From CAZBNB01 sp964493245 (GTDB lineage Bacteria; Pseudomonadota; Gammaproteobacteria; Legionellales; Legionellaceae), in the NCBI GenBank assembly GCA_964493245.1, contig CAZBNB010000002.1, positions 1 to 64,000 on the forward strand: a stretch of 64,000 bases of DNA. The letters run 5' to 3'. Under the pieces are notes generated by a model that was given only the letters and a program-made list of their open reading frames with translations, searched no databases and was not told the origin of the DNA. This document shows, piece after piece, positions 8,001-16,987 of this stretch (the stretch's first letter is position 1; each line of letters starts with the position of its first letter). A program made the translations under genes and the position numbers.

Positions 8001-8967
8001 AGCAAAAATATCGGTCGTTTTATCATTTTACAATGAAGGTGCTGTACTACCCGAGTTACTGTCACGTTTACGTACGACATTTGCAACATTGATAAAAGAG
8101 AAAGCGATTGCGTCTTATGAGCTGATTTTTGTTAATGATAACTCCAAAGACAATTCTGAAATATTTCTTCGCTCCGAAATGGCCCAAGGTGATATCGTTT
8201 TAATTAATATGACACGTAATTTTGGTGTGTCTGAATGTGTGATGGCGGGTATGCGTCATGCAACAGGTGATGCGGTGGTTTATTTGGATACGGATTTACA
8301 AGATCCGCCAGAACTTATTCCAACTTTAGTTGCTGAATGGCAAAAGGATCATGAAGTTGGTGTTGTGTATACCACGCGCACCAAAAGAAAAGGCGAGCAT
8401 TTTCTAAAAATGTGGATTACCAAATGGGGCTATCGTTTTATTAATCTCATTTCGGATATTGAGTTGCCTGCTGATTCCGGTGATTTTAAACTCCTAGATA
8501 GAGTCGTGGTCGACCACATTTTATCTTTAAAAGAAGATAAACCATATATCCGTGGATTGGTCAGTTGGGTCGGTTATAAGCAAGTACAAGTATTTTATCA
8601 ACGTGATGCACGATTTGACGGTCGCGAAAATACCAAAATGCCGGTTTTGAGTAAGCGTGTGCTCTATTATTGGTTAGACAGGGCATTGATTTCATTTTCT
8701 GACGCACCCTTGAAAGTGATTTTATTATTGGGTTTGACATTATCTTTCGTTTCTCTGTCATATATTTTGGTTATTTTGGTACAAAAAATCATGGGATGGT
8801 ATGAGCCTGGTTGGCCTGCGATTATGTCGGCGATTTTATTGCTGGGTGGTATACAAATGATGATGTTGGGCTTCGTTGGACTTTATGTCGGCGCTATTTT
8901 TAGAGAAACCAAAGGACGCCCTCAATATTTAATTAAAGAGGTTGTTACACCACAAGATAATGATTGA
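7978..8967 (+). CDS. GtrB/ArnC-like polyprenyl-phosphate glycosyltransferase (GT2)
   Basis: 329 residues. The GT2 domain (about 1-230) has ISVVLSFYNEGAVLPEL at the start, the FVNDNSKDNS region, and the DTDLQDPPELI motif where the DxD binds metal and nucleotide. Two C-terminal helices (about 240-265 and 280-305) place it with the DPM1/GtrB/ArnC group. These enzymes transfer a sugar from NDP-sugar to undecaprenyl phosphate on the cytoplasmic face. It overlaps the VTT-protein gene by 23 bp. Together with the GtrII-like protein it could form an O-antigen decoration module; the sugar is unknown. Confidence 0.88.
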   Translation: MNKNRNNKAKISVVLSFYNEGAVLPELLSRLRTTFATLIKEKAIASYELIFVNDNSKDNSEIFLRSEMAQGDIVLINMTRNFGVSECVMAGMRHATGDAVVYLDTDLQDPPELIPTLVAEWQKDHEVGVVYTTRTKRKGEHFLKMWITKWGYRFINLISDIELPADSGDFKLLDRVVVDHILSLKEDKPYIRGLVSWVGYKQVQVFYQRDARFDGRENTKMPVLSKRVLYYWLDRALISFSDAPLKVILLLGLTLSFVSLSYILVILVQKIMGWYEPGWPAIMSAILLLGGIQMMMLGFVGLYVGAIFRETKGRPQYLIKEVVTPQDND

Positions 8968-9045
8968 TATGAAGTAGCGCGTGCCTAAGAAAGGTGTCAG
9001 ATTTTTCTTAAGAGCCACTCGATTACGCTTAGGATGGAGAGCAAA

Positions 9046-10236
9046 ATGAGGACTGATTTTGTTATTGTAGGTGCTGGAATTTTGGGTTTAAGTATTGCCA
9101 GAGAATTGTTGAGACAATATCCCAAAGCATCGATTGTTGTATTAGAAAAAGAACCTAAAGTTGGGCTGCATATGAGCGGTCGAAACAGTGGGATTCTACA
9201 CGCTGGTATTTATTATAAATCAGATAGCTTGAAAGCAAAATTCTGTCTTGAGGGCTTGCGTGCCATGGCGCAGTATTGTGATGAAAATAAACTGCCGATT
9301 CATCGTATTGGTAAATTGATTGTTCCTGGGAAAGTTTCCGATGTAGACGTGTTACACTCATTACATCAACAGGCCATACAAAATGGTGCGACGGTGCGAT
9401 TGGTTAAAGGGCAAGAGTTGCAAGAGATGGAGCCCAATATACAGCGTGTTGCTGACATTGCGTTGTATTCGCCTGAAACCGCGGTGGTGGATCCGAAAGC
9501 AATTTTAGAGCACCTTTACAAGCATCTTGCAGAAAATGGTGTTCAATTCTACTTTAATCATGCCTGTCAGGAGCTCGACGTCAAAGAGAAAAAAGCCATT
9601 GCCGGAGATAAAATTATTTCTTATGGCCATTTGTTTAACACCGCAGGTTTGTACGCGGATCAAGTTGCTAAAGCCTGCGGCTTGGCTGATCGCTATACCA
9701 TGATTCCGTTTAAAGGCATGTATCATGAGCTAAAACCCACTTCAACCTTGCGTATCAATCATTTGATTTACCCTGTCCCGGATATGAATGTGCCTTTCTT
9801 GGGTGTGCATTTGACGAAAAGTATCCATGGCGTTGTGTATGTTGGGCCGACCGCTATCCCGGTATTAGGGCGTGAACATTATCATGGATTGAAGGGCATT
9901 CGTTTAAAAGAAGCAGTAGAAACCTGGCGACATTTGGGGCGGCATTATCTTGAAAATAAGCAAGGCTTTAGATCCTATGCCCATCAAGAAATTCCTAAAT
10001 TTATCAAACCTTGTTTGGTTAAATCAGCGCAAGCCTTGCTACCTAATCTCCAAGCGACAGATTTGGTGCGCAGTAAAAAAGTTGGAATTCGTGCGCAGTT
10101 ATTCGACAAACAAACACAGTCGCTTTGTATGGATTTTATTATTAATCACACGGCGAATGAAACCCACGTACTGAATGCAGTATCACCGGCATTTACGAGC
10201 GCATTCTCTTTTTCACGTTACGTTGTCGGCGTTTAA
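9046..10236 (+). CDS. lhgO: L-2-hydroxyglutarate oxidase/dehydrogenase
   Basis: FAD-dependent oxidoreductase of the DAO superfamily that oxidises L-2-hydroxyglutarate to 2-oxoglutarate, probably at the inner-membrane surface. The dinucleotide motif VIVGAGILGLSIARELL is at the N-terminus. The family stretch VLEKEPKVGLHMSGRNSGILHAGIYY is present, as is the later substrate-binding region around YVGPTAIPVLGRE. I prefer the ATG at 9046 to the one at 9034 because ggag lies 6 nt upstream of it; this gives 396 residues. It has no obvious link to polysaccharide synthesis and ends at a strong terminator, so it may be an original chromosomal gene left between island segments. Confidence 0.9.
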   Translation: MRTDFVIVGAGILGLSIARELLRQYPKASIVVLEKEPKVGLHMSGRNSGILHAGIYYKSDSLKAKFCLEGLRAMAQYCDENKLPIHRIGKLIVPGKVSDVDVLHSLHQQAIQNGATVRLVKGQELQEMEPNIQRVADIALYSPETAVVDPKAILEHLYKHLAENGVQFYFNHACQELDVKEKKAIAGDKIISYGHLFNTAGLYADQVAKACGLADRYTMIPFKGMYHELKPTSTLRINHLIYPVPDMNVPFLGVHLTKSIHGVVYVGPTAIPVLGREHYHGLKGIRLKEAVETWRHLGRHYLENKQGFRSYAHQEIPKFIKPCLVKSAQALLPNLQATDLVRSKKVGIRAQLFDKQTQSLCMDFIINHTANETHVLNAVSPAFTSAFSFSRYVVGV

Positions 10237-10256
10237 AAAAAGACCATTTTTGTACC

Positions 10257-10282
10257 AAAAAGCCCTCTTCGGAGGGCTTTTT
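10257..10282 (+). terminator. Rho-independent terminator after lhgO
   Basis: Perfect 11-bp stem aaaaagccctc / gagggcttttt with a TTCG tetraloop, 20 bp past the lhgO stop. The A run and T run make it potentially bidirectional. It separates the gmhB-lhgO operon from the hddA operon. Confidence 0.93.
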
Positions 10283-10587
10283 AACGATATGCTAGACGCT
10301 TTCATGGTAAAATAGAAAATATTATCCATTTTATTTTCTTTTTGTTCAGAGTGAAAAATAAGAGTCAAATTAGGCGGCATTTATCATAATTTCTTCATCA
10401 ATCCCATTTTCATTCAGATATTTTTAAGGTATTCTGACTACCTCTAAGCGGGAGTATAAATAAGACGCACATCGTTTAAAAGCATCTCTTTTGACGGTGT
10501 TTTGTGTAAGTCCTGTAAAAAACACTTCCGAAGACGATATTGACATGCCCGTGGACATTTAAGAAGAATATTGGGAGATTGGAACGC
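10283..10587 (+). promoter_or_regulatory. Leader region of the hddA operon
   Basis: No gene is seen in this 305-bp AT-rich stretch, which must contain the promoter for the hddA operon. The segment 10498-10516 (tgttttgtgtaagtcctgt) matches one end of the MITE at 3564 and 63440 and looks like a solo end. The same stretch can form gtgtttt/aaaacac pairing (10497-10528). I could not assign a convincing -35/-10 pair. No JUMPstart/ops element was recognised. Confidence 0.4.
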
Positions 10588-11589
10588 ATGATTATAGTAA
10601 GGACTCCATTTCGCATTTCTTTATTTGGAGGAGGAACCGACTACCCTGCCTGGTATCAGGAGCATGGTGGTGCTGTGCTTGCTACTTCCATTGATAAATA
10701 TTGTTATTTAACCTGTCGGTATTTACCACCTTTTTTTGAACATCGCTATCGCGTGGTGTATTCTCGTATCGAAACAGTGTCACACATTGACGAAATTGAG
10801 CACCCTGCTGTGCGTGCGGTGTTGGGTTATGCACGGCAAGAGCGTGGTTTAGAAATTCACCATGATGGCGACTTACCTGCGCGTTCCGGTCTTGGATCAA
10901 GTTCTTCGTTTACCGTGAGTATGTTACATGCTTTATCGGCATTGGAAGGCAAGTATGTGACCAAGGAGTCATTGGCCAAACAAGCCATTCATGTAGAACA
11001 AAATATTATTCAAGAGCATGTCGGTTCACAAGATCAAATTTCTGCGGCCTACGGTGGCTTTAACCGGATTGAATTCTCTACTGGTGATCAAGGGTTTCGT
11101 GTTGAGCCTATGGTGTTAAAACCGGAGCGTAAACAAATATTACAAGATCACTTGATGCTTTGTTTTACTGGATTTTCGCGCATTGCATCTGAAATAGCGC
11201 AATCTAAGATCATGAATATGAAGCAGCGCGTGACGGAGCTCAAGCAAATGCATGCCATGGTGGATGAAGCTATTCAGATTTTGCATAATCCGGCGACACC
11301 GATAGAGGCATTTGGTGAATTGCTACACCAAAATTGGTTGTACAAACGTAGTTTGTCACAAAAAGTATCCACCCCTGAAATAGACACACTGTACGAAGCT
11401 GCACGCAGTGAAGGTGCGTTGGGTGGAAAAATTTTAGGTGCGGGCGGCGGTGGGTTTTTATTGTTATTTGTCAAACCAGAACGGCAAGCCAACGTTCGGG
11501 CACGTTTAAAAGATTTGATTCACGTGCCATTTCAATTTGAAGACTCAGGCAGTCGCGTGGTGTTATATCAACCGGATGGTTTATCGTGA
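10588..11589 (+). CDS. hddA: D-glycero-alpha-D-manno-heptose-7-phosphate kinase
   Basis: 333-residue GHMP-family kinase that phosphorylates heptose 7-phosphate at C1 in the alpha configuration, committing it to GDP-heptose and not ADP-heptose. Motif 1 is RTPFRISLFGGGTDYPAWY. The ATP-binding motif 2 is ARSGLGSSSSFTVSML. Motif 3 is KILGAGGGGFLLLF near the C-terminus. These match HddA closely. I choose ATG 10588 over the longer TTG reading at 10540, since the family starts directly with the MIIVRTPFRIS-type strand and ggaga lies upstream. Its stop overlaps the transketolase start by 4 bp. Confidence 0.93.
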   Translation: MIIVRTPFRISLFGGGTDYPAWYQEHGGAVLATSIDKYCYLTCRYLPPFFEHRYRVVYSRIETVSHIDEIEHPAVRAVLGYARQERGLEIHHDGDLPARSGLGSSSSFTVSMLHALSALEGKYVTKESLAKQAIHVEQNIIQEHVGSQDQISAAYGGFNRIEFSTGDQGFRVEPMVLKPERKQILQDHLMLCFTGFSRIASEIAQSKIMNMKQRVTELKQMHAMVDEAIQILHNPATPIEAFGELLHQNWLYKRSLSQKVSTPEIDTLYEAARSEGALGGKILGAGGGGFLLLFVKPERQANVRARLKDLIHVPFQFEDSGSRVVLYQPDGLS

Positions 11590-12395
11590 AAATAGATCTT
11601 GTAGCTAAAGCAAAATGGGTGTGGTACGAAACACTAAAAATTCATAGACAAGCCCCAGAAACCCGATTGGCTTCTTCATTGTCGCCTATCGATATTTTTG
11701 TCGCGCTATATTATGGCGGCATACTAACTTTTGATCCTAAAAATCCACGCACAGAAGATCGTGACCGCTGTGTGATCAGTAAGGGGCATGGTTCTATTTC
11801 TATGTATCCTATTTTGGCTGATTTGGGATTTTATCCGGTTGATGAATTAAATCGTGTGTGCAAATCAGGTGGCTTTTTAGGCGGAATCCCTGACCCCGTT
11901 ATTCCCGGTTATGAAACCGTTAATGGCTCTTTGGGCCATGGTTTGGGTGTGGCTACCGGTATGGCACTGGGTTTGAAAGCCAAACAAAGTCAGCGCCAAG
12001 TTTTTGTGATTACCGGTGATGGTGAATTACATGAAGGTGCCAATTGGGAAGCTATCATGTTTGCCGCTCACCACGGTTTAGATAATCTCAATTTGATTGT
12101 TGATAATAATCAAGTCAGCATGCTCGATCACACGGAAAACATTGTTTCAAATGGTGATTTAGCTACGCGTTTACAAGCCTTTGGTTGGACTTGTGAAGAG
12201 GTTGATGGTCATGATGTCATGGCGGTACATAAAACCTTAACGGACATGAAAGCACGAGCCCATGGTCGCCCCAAAGCGTTGATTGTTCGTACCAAAAAAG
12301 GACATGGTGTTCCAAATTTAGAAAACCAGCCTTTATGCCATATTATGAATCCCAAGCCGGAGCTACTTGATACTTTATTGGAGGATGCACCATGA
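11586..12395 (+). CDS. Transketolase N-terminal (TPP-binding) subunit
   Basis: 269 residues, corresponding to the pyrophosphate-binding domain of transketolase as a separate chain. The TPP motif runs from ITGDGELHEGANWEA to IVDNNQ. The N-terminal histidine region SKGHGSISMYPILADLG and GSLGHGLGVATGMAL are conserved. It starts at GTG 11586, overlapping hddA, and its stop overlaps the C-subunit start. Split transketolases transfer a glycolaldehyde unit between sugar phosphates. Here it could make sedoheptulose 7-phosphate, the GmhA substrate, or attach a two-carbon branch to a keto-sugar. The context supports either. Confidence 0.9.
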   Translation: MKIDLVAKAKWVWYETLKIHRQAPETRLASSLSPIDIFVALYYGGILTFDPKNPRTEDRDRCVISKGHGSISMYPILADLGFYPVDELNRVCKSGGFLGGIPDPVIPGYETVNGSLGHGLGVATGMALGLKAKQSQRQVFVITGDGELHEGANWEAIMFAAHHGLDNLNLIVDNNQVSMLDHTENIVSNGDLATRLQAFGWTCEEVDGHDVMAVHKTLTDMKARAHGRPKALIVRTKKGHGVPNLENQPLCHIMNPKPELLDTLLEDAP

Positions 12396-13393
12396 CAGCT
12401 CGTCCGATCGCCATGCGCGATGCCTTTCTAGATAAATTATGTCAAGCGATGGCGTTTGATGATCGTATTTTTTTAGTCAGTGCTGATTTTGGTTCACCTG
12501 TTTTAGATAAGATTCGTGCACAATATCCTCAACGGTTTATTAATGTCGGTATTGCCGAGCAAAATTTAATTAATGTGTCGGCAGGATTGGCTGCAGAAGG
12601 TTTTCGTGTGTTTGCTTACGCGATCGCGCCCTTTATCACCATGCGCTGCTATGAGCAAATTCGTGTTAATTTGGTGTTACTGTCCGCGGTTCGCTCTCTG
12701 AATGTCACACTCATTGGCGTGGGTGCGGGGTACAGTTATGTGGTTTCGGGCCCAACACACCAATGTTATGAAGACTTGAGTATTATGCGCGCGTTGCCAA
12801 CCATGTCAGTTTATTCACCGGCAGATCATGTGACCGCGGCGAGCTTACTGGAAACGTGTTTAGAAAATGAAGGCCCCAAGTATTTACGTTTAGATGCACA
12901 AGTACTCCCCATCATTTATGAGCAACAGTCTCCCGATTTATTCCACGGCTTTACCTGCCTACGAGAAGGCAATCATGTGTGTTTGATAGCGACTGGCTAT
13001 ATGGTGCATACCGCATTAGAAATAGCGAATCAATTATCTCTCTTTGGTATTCAAGCGGCGGTGATTGATTTATTCGATTTTTCTCATTTTGACAGTGCTG
13101 CACTCAAAAACATCTTAAAATCCTATACTCATTTGGTTTCAATGGAAGAAGGCTTTCGTGGGCGTGGTGGATTAGATGCCATGCTTTTTGATTGGTTAGC
13201 GAATCGGCGATTAAATGCGCATTTACTCAATATTGGGGTTGAAGGCAGTTATCGTTTTGAATTGGGTACACGTAAAGAATTGCACGAGCAAGTTGGGATT
13301 GGCGCAGATGTGGCAATGCAGAAAATAATAAATTGGTTACGAGGCAAACAATATGATGAAATTCCCGTTAATGCGCAACAACATTTTGCGTGA
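12392..13393 (+). CDS. Transketolase C-terminal (pyrimidine-binding) subunit
   Basis: 333 residues, partner of the preceding chain. It carries the Glu that activates the TPP aminopyrimidine in NVGIAEQNLINVSAGLAAEG, the aromatic pocket segment, and the C-terminal transketolase domain with SMEEGFRGRGGL. The 4-bp ATGA overlap with the N-subunit gene indicates coupled translation in a 1:1 complex. The 3' end overlaps the ColD-like gene by 41 bp. The pair is a complete, non-fused transketolase, in the format often seen in secondary-metabolism and polysaccharide clusters and unlike the single-chain housekeeping TktA. Confidence 0.9.
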   Translation: MTARPIAMRDAFLDKLCQAMAFDDRIFLVSADFGSPVLDKIRAQYPQRFINVGIAEQNLINVSAGLAAEGFRVFAYAIAPFITMRCYEQIRVNLVLLSAVRSLNVTLIGVGAGYSYVVSGPTHQCYEDLSIMRALPTMSVYSPADHVTAASLLETCLENEGPKYLRLDAQVLPIIYEQQSPDLFHGFTCLREGNHVCLIATGYMVHTALEIANQLSLFGIQAAVIDLFDFSHFDSAALKNILKSYTHLVSMEEGFRGRGGLDAMLFDWLANRRLNAHLLNIGVEGSYRFELGTRKELHEQVGIGADVAMQKIINWLRGKQYDEIPVNAQQHFA

Positions 13394-14546
13394 AGATTTA
13401 GATGCTGTTATCGAACATTTAAAACAAGATGATCCTATTTTAACACATGGCGCTCATGTTCGCGCTTTTGAAAAAGAGTGGTCAGAATGGTTAGGTGTGA
13501 AATACAGTGTTTTTGTTAATTCAGGTGCTTCTGCCAATTTGTTAACCATGGCATTATTAAAAATTCGCCACCCCGATGGTGGAGAGGTTATTACACCACC
13601 ATTAACATGGATTTCAGATGTTGCCTCTGTGTTGCAAAATGGCTTTACACCGGTATTTGTGGATATCGATCCACAGTCACTCGCAATGGATCCAAAACAA
13701 ATTTTGGCAAAAATAACCGATAAAACCCGTGCTGTTTTTTTAACGCATGTACAAGGGTTTGATGGGTTAACGGATGAGTTATTAGCCGAATTAGCTAAGC
13801 GCGATATTCCGCTCATTGAAGATGTGTGCGAATCACATGGTGCGACACATGCGGGACAAAGGTTAGGAAGTTTTGGCTGGGTTTCGAATTTTTCTTTCTA
13901 CTACGCGCATCATATGAGCACCATTGAAGGCGGGATGATTTGTACCAATGATCCGCTAGTATACCAACAAGCGCGTATGTTGCGTTCACATGGTATGGTC
14001 AGAGAATCTGATGATGCGGCTTTTAGAGCAACCTATCAAGCGGACTATCCAGCGTTAAATCCGGATTTTATTTTTGCTTACCCGGCTTACAACGTACGTA
14101 ACACCGAAATTGGTGGTATTTTAGGTCGTTCGCAATTAAAGCGATTGGATGACAATGTTGCGCGCCGTACGCATAACTTATTGCGCTTTTTGAGTCGTAT
14201 TGATAAAGATCTTTATCAAACCGATTTTAAAGTAGAAGGTTCCAGCAACTACGCTTTTAATTTGATTTTGAAAAAAGCCGATAAGCAATTGGTTGAGCGC
14301 TTAATGCAAACCATGCGTGCGGCCGGTATCGAATTTAGACGTGGTAGTGCTGGTGGTGGCAATCAATTACGCCAACCTTATTTAAAAGATATCGTGCCAG
14401 CGGATTATCATCGCCAATTCCCGGTCACTGAGCATGTTCATTTTTACGGATTTTATATTGGTAATTTCCCTGATTTGCGAGATCACGAAATCGATGCCAT
14501 TGCCGATGTATTAAATTCAGTGAACACCGCAGTGGAGTTTGCATGA
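13353..14546 (+). CDS. ColD/RfbH-type DegT-family sugar 3-dehydratase
   Basis: 397 residues of the DegT/DnrJ/EryC1/StrS (aspartate aminotransferase fold) family. Where aminotransferases have the Schiff-base Lys, this protein reads FSFYYAHHMSTIEGG, with His-His. That substitution characterises ColD and RfbH/DdhC, which use PMP to remove the 3-hydroxyl of 4-keto-6-deoxy sugars. Other family features are VNSGASANLL near residue 50 and EDVCESHGAT. It starts within the transketolase C gene after a gagg site. Expected product: a 3,6-dideoxy-4-ketohexose or related 3-deoxy sugar. Substrate nucleotide and partner reductase are unknown. An aminotransferase role is unlikely without the Lys. Confidence 0.82.
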   Translation: MMKFPLMRNNILREDLDAVIEHLKQDDPILTHGAHVRAFEKEWSEWLGVKYSVFVNSGASANLLTMALLKIRHPDGGEVITPPLTWISDVASVLQNGFTPVFVDIDPQSLAMDPKQILAKITDKTRAVFLTHVQGFDGLTDELLAELAKRDIPLIEDVCESHGATHAGQRLGSFGWVSNFSFYYAHHMSTIEGGMICTNDPLVYQQARMLRSHGMVRESDDAAFRATYQADYPALNPDFIFAYPAYNVRNTEIGGILGRSQLKRLDDNVARRTHNLLRFLSRIDKDLYQTDFKVEGSSNYAFNLILKKADKQLVERLMQTMRAAGIEFRRGSAGGGNQLRQPYLKDIVPADYHRQFPVTEHVHFYGFYIGNFPDLRDHEIDAIADVLNSVNTAVEFA

Positions 14547-15268
14547 GTTCAGCCGTGACCACAGCGGTGGTCTTGGCTGGTGGTTTGGGAACACGCTTGC
14601 GCTCTGTCGTTAAAGATGTACCCAAACCCATGGCGCCTGTGCATGAAAAACCATTTTTAGCCTATGTATTAGACTATTGGATTACTCAAGGCATTAAGCG
14701 TTTTGTGTTGTCGGTTGGTTATTTAAGCCACTGTATTACGCAATATTTTGGTGAAGTGTATAAAGGTGCGCGCATTGACTATGTCATTGAGGACAAGCCT
14801 TTAGGACCTGGCGGCGCTGTTTTGAATATTTTGGAGCAAATGCAGCCGCAATCGCCTTTATTGTTGTTGAACGGTGATACTTATTTCACCGTGAGCCTCA
14901 GTAAGCTTTGCCAGTTTGCGGTTGCAAACCAAGCTGACCTGGTTTTCTCACTGTTTCATACGGAAGAAAACCGACGATACATGACGATGGATGTTGATGC
15001 TAATGATGGACGTATTTTATCCATGCCCTCAGCACCCAGATCGCTGAATAAGCACTTAGCTAATGGCGGCGTTTATTGGATAGGGCCAGGAGCTTCTGAA
15101 TTAATGTTACAAAAATGTCCTACAAGATCTTTTTCTTTAGATGAAGATGTTTTTCCTACGTTATTTTCAGCGCATGCGCGTATGTATGGCATGGTTAGTA
15201 AGGCGCCTTTCATTGATATTGGTCTGCCTGAAGATTATGCACAGTTTCAAGAACAAATGATTGAGTGA
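14543..15268 (+). CDS. hddC: D-glycero-alpha-D-manno-heptose 1-phosphate guanylyltransferase
   Basis: 241-residue NTP-transferase that couples GTP with heptose 1-phosphate. The signature is VVLAGGLGTRLRSVV followed by DVPKPMAPVHEKPFL. The donor-binding LLLLNGDTYF and an acceptor motif with YWIG follow. The length and the neighbours hddA and gmhA point to HddC over a hexose-1-phosphate enzyme. The nucleotide (G and not C) is by homology only. It overlaps the dehydratase stop by 4 bp, and gmhA follows 6 bp after its stop. Confidence 0.85.
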   Translation: MSSAVTTAVVLAGGLGTRLRSVVKDVPKPMAPVHEKPFLAYVLDYWITQGIKRFVLSVGYLSHCITQYFGEVYKGARIDYVIEDKPLGPGGAVLNILEQMQPQSPLLLLNGDTYFTVSLSKLCQFAVANQADLVFSLFHTEENRRYMTMDVDANDGRILSMPSAPRSLNKHLANGGVYWIGPGASELMLQKCPTRSFSLDEDVFPTLFSAHARMYGMVSKAPFIDIGLPEDYAQFQEQMIE

Positions 15269-15274
15269 AAACAT

Positions 15275-15889
15275 ATGGACATTCAGACATTACTAAAGCA
15301 CCACTTGGATCAATCTCTACATGCTAAACAGCAGTTATTGAATGACGCGAATAGCATGGCTGACTTTGAGCAAATTACACAAATTGTCGTTTCCAGATAT
15401 CAACAAGGTGGTCGTTTATATATTGCTGGCAATGGCGGATCTGCTGCGGATGCACAACACTTGGCTGCAGAGTTTGTCAGTAAGTTGGCTGTCGATAGAG
15501 CGCCATTACCCGCAGAAGCTTTAACTGTCGATAGCTCGGTATTGACGGCGATTGGCAATGATTACGGATATGATTTAATTTTTTCGCGACAGCTTTACGG
15601 TAAAGCGACGCAAAAAGATGTGTTTCTCGGCATCACCACATCTGGGCGTTCTCCCAATATTTTAAAAGCTTTGGATGCGTGTAGAGAAATTGGTATTCCC
15701 AGTATTGTGTTTAGTGGATATGGTGGCGGCGAAGCAAAAAACCGCGCTGATTTTTGTGTGGTGGCGCCTGGTGACGCGACACATACCATACAAGAAATAC
15801 ACATTGTATTAGCACACGTGTTATGTGCTGCCGTTGAGCAGGCGATGTTTCACCATTTACAACCAGAGACTCTAGATGCGTCATCTTGA
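15275..15889 (+). CDS. gmhA: Sedoheptulose 7-phosphate isomerase
   Basis: 204-residue SIS-domain enzyme that converts sedoheptulose 7-phosphate to D-glycero-D-manno-heptose 7-phosphate, the first step of bacterial heptose synthesis. The motif YIAGNGGSAADAQHLAAEFV is diagnostic. The second SIS element is GITTSGRSPNILKAL, and the C-terminal IQEIHIVLAHVLC helix is typical. Length is normal. With hddA, gmhB and hddC it completes the GDP-heptose set. Confidence 0.95.
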   Translation: MDIQTLLKHHLDQSLHAKQQLLNDANSMADFEQITQIVVSRYQQGGRLYIAGNGGSAADAQHLAAEFVSKLAVDRAPLPAEALTVDSSVLTAIGNDYGYDLIFSRQLYGKATQKDVFLGITTSGRSPNILKALDACREIGIPSIVFSGYGGGEAKNRADFCVVAPGDATHTIQEIHIVLAHVLCAAVEQAMFHHLQPETLDASS

Positions 15890-15954
15890 CGCAGGCTCTG
15901 TCCTATTTATTCCTGTGGTTCTCATCACCACACTACAAACGAGGTAAGTTTAAA

Positions 15955-16893
15955 ATGAGTTATCGAATTCTTGTAACAGGCGGTGCTGGTTACTTAGGAT
16001 CCACCATGGTCCCTGAATTATTAAACGCAGGTCACCACGTTACAGTCGTGGATAATTTTATGTTCAAGCAAACAAGCTTACACCATGCTTGTTATCATCC
16101 TAATTTTCGTGTGGTGAAAGGTGATATCCGTGTTGAAAGTGTTATGGCACCTTTATTGAAGGATGCAGACATTGTGATTCCTTTGGCTGCATTGGTTGGT
16201 GCACCTATGTGTAATCAAGACCCTGTTGGTGCCAGTACGATTAATCATGATGCGGTGCTCATGATGTTAAAGTTAATGTCTAAGGATCAGTGGGTTTTAA
16301 TGCCGACGACGAACAGTGCTTATGGTACAGGTGAAAGCAATCACTTTTGTACAGAAGAATCACCTTTAAATCCGATTTCTTTGTATGCCAAAGAAAAAGT
16401 GAAAGTAGAACAATGCTTGATGGAGCGTGAAAATGCCATCAGTTTCCGTTTAGCGACGGTATTTGGTATGTCTCCCAGAATGCGCATTGACTTATTAGTG
16501 AATGATTTTACATACCGAGCGGTACATGATCGGTTTATTGTTTTATTTGAAAGCAATTTCAAACGTAATTACATTCACGTTCGTGATGTGACACGTGCTT
16601 TTCTGCATGGTATTCAGCATTTTACGGATATGAAAGGGCAAATTTACAATGTTGGCCTTTCGGATGCGAATGTTTCTAAAAAAGAATTATGTGAGCGTAT
16701 CCAATCTCAGCTACCTAATTTTGTCGTCATTGATGCGCCTATCGGTGCCGATCCTGATCAACGTAATTACATTGTTTCAAATGCCAAAATTGAAGCGACT
16801 GGATTTCAACCCAGCATGTCATTGGATGCCGGTATTAGCGAATTAATTAAAGGCTATACGATGATGAAAAATACGCAGTACAGTAACGTTTAA
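15955..16893 (+). CDS. NAD-dependent epimerase/dehydratase (extended SDR)
   Basis: 312 residues with the Rossmann motif VTGGAGYLGS at the N-terminus and a Tyr-x-x-x-Lys pair in SLYAKEK. It is an extended SDR acting on nucleotide sugars. The ATG at 15955 has gaggt 11 nt upstream and gives the standard N-terminus, so the longer reading from 15886 is rejected. Position directly after gmhA suggests it acts on GDP-heptose or on the dideoxy product of the ColD-like enzyme, as an epimerase or reductase. It resembles the SDR at 28347 in overall design. Confidence 0.85.
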   Translation: MSYRILVTGGAGYLGSTMVPELLNAGHHVTVVDNFMFKQTSLHHACYHPNFRVVKGDIRVESVMAPLLKDADIVIPLAALVGAPMCNQDPVGASTINHDAVLMMLKLMSKDQWVLMPTTNSAYGTGESNHFCTEESPLNPISLYAKEKVKVEQCLMERENAISFRLATVFGMSPRMRIDLLVNDFTYRAVHDRFIVLFESNFKRNYIHVRDVTRAFLHGIQHFTDMKGQIYNVGLSDANVSKKELCERIQSQLPNFVVIDAPIGADPDQRNYIVSNAKIEATGFQPSMSLDAGISELIKGYTMMKNTQYSNV

Positions 16894-16987
16894 ATCCTTG
16901 AGCATCAACGGGATTCAGGATGATATTAGTACCTTGTCTTGCTAATCTGGGTGAGGTACTAAAAGCCAATGTATAGGAGCTAAGAAA

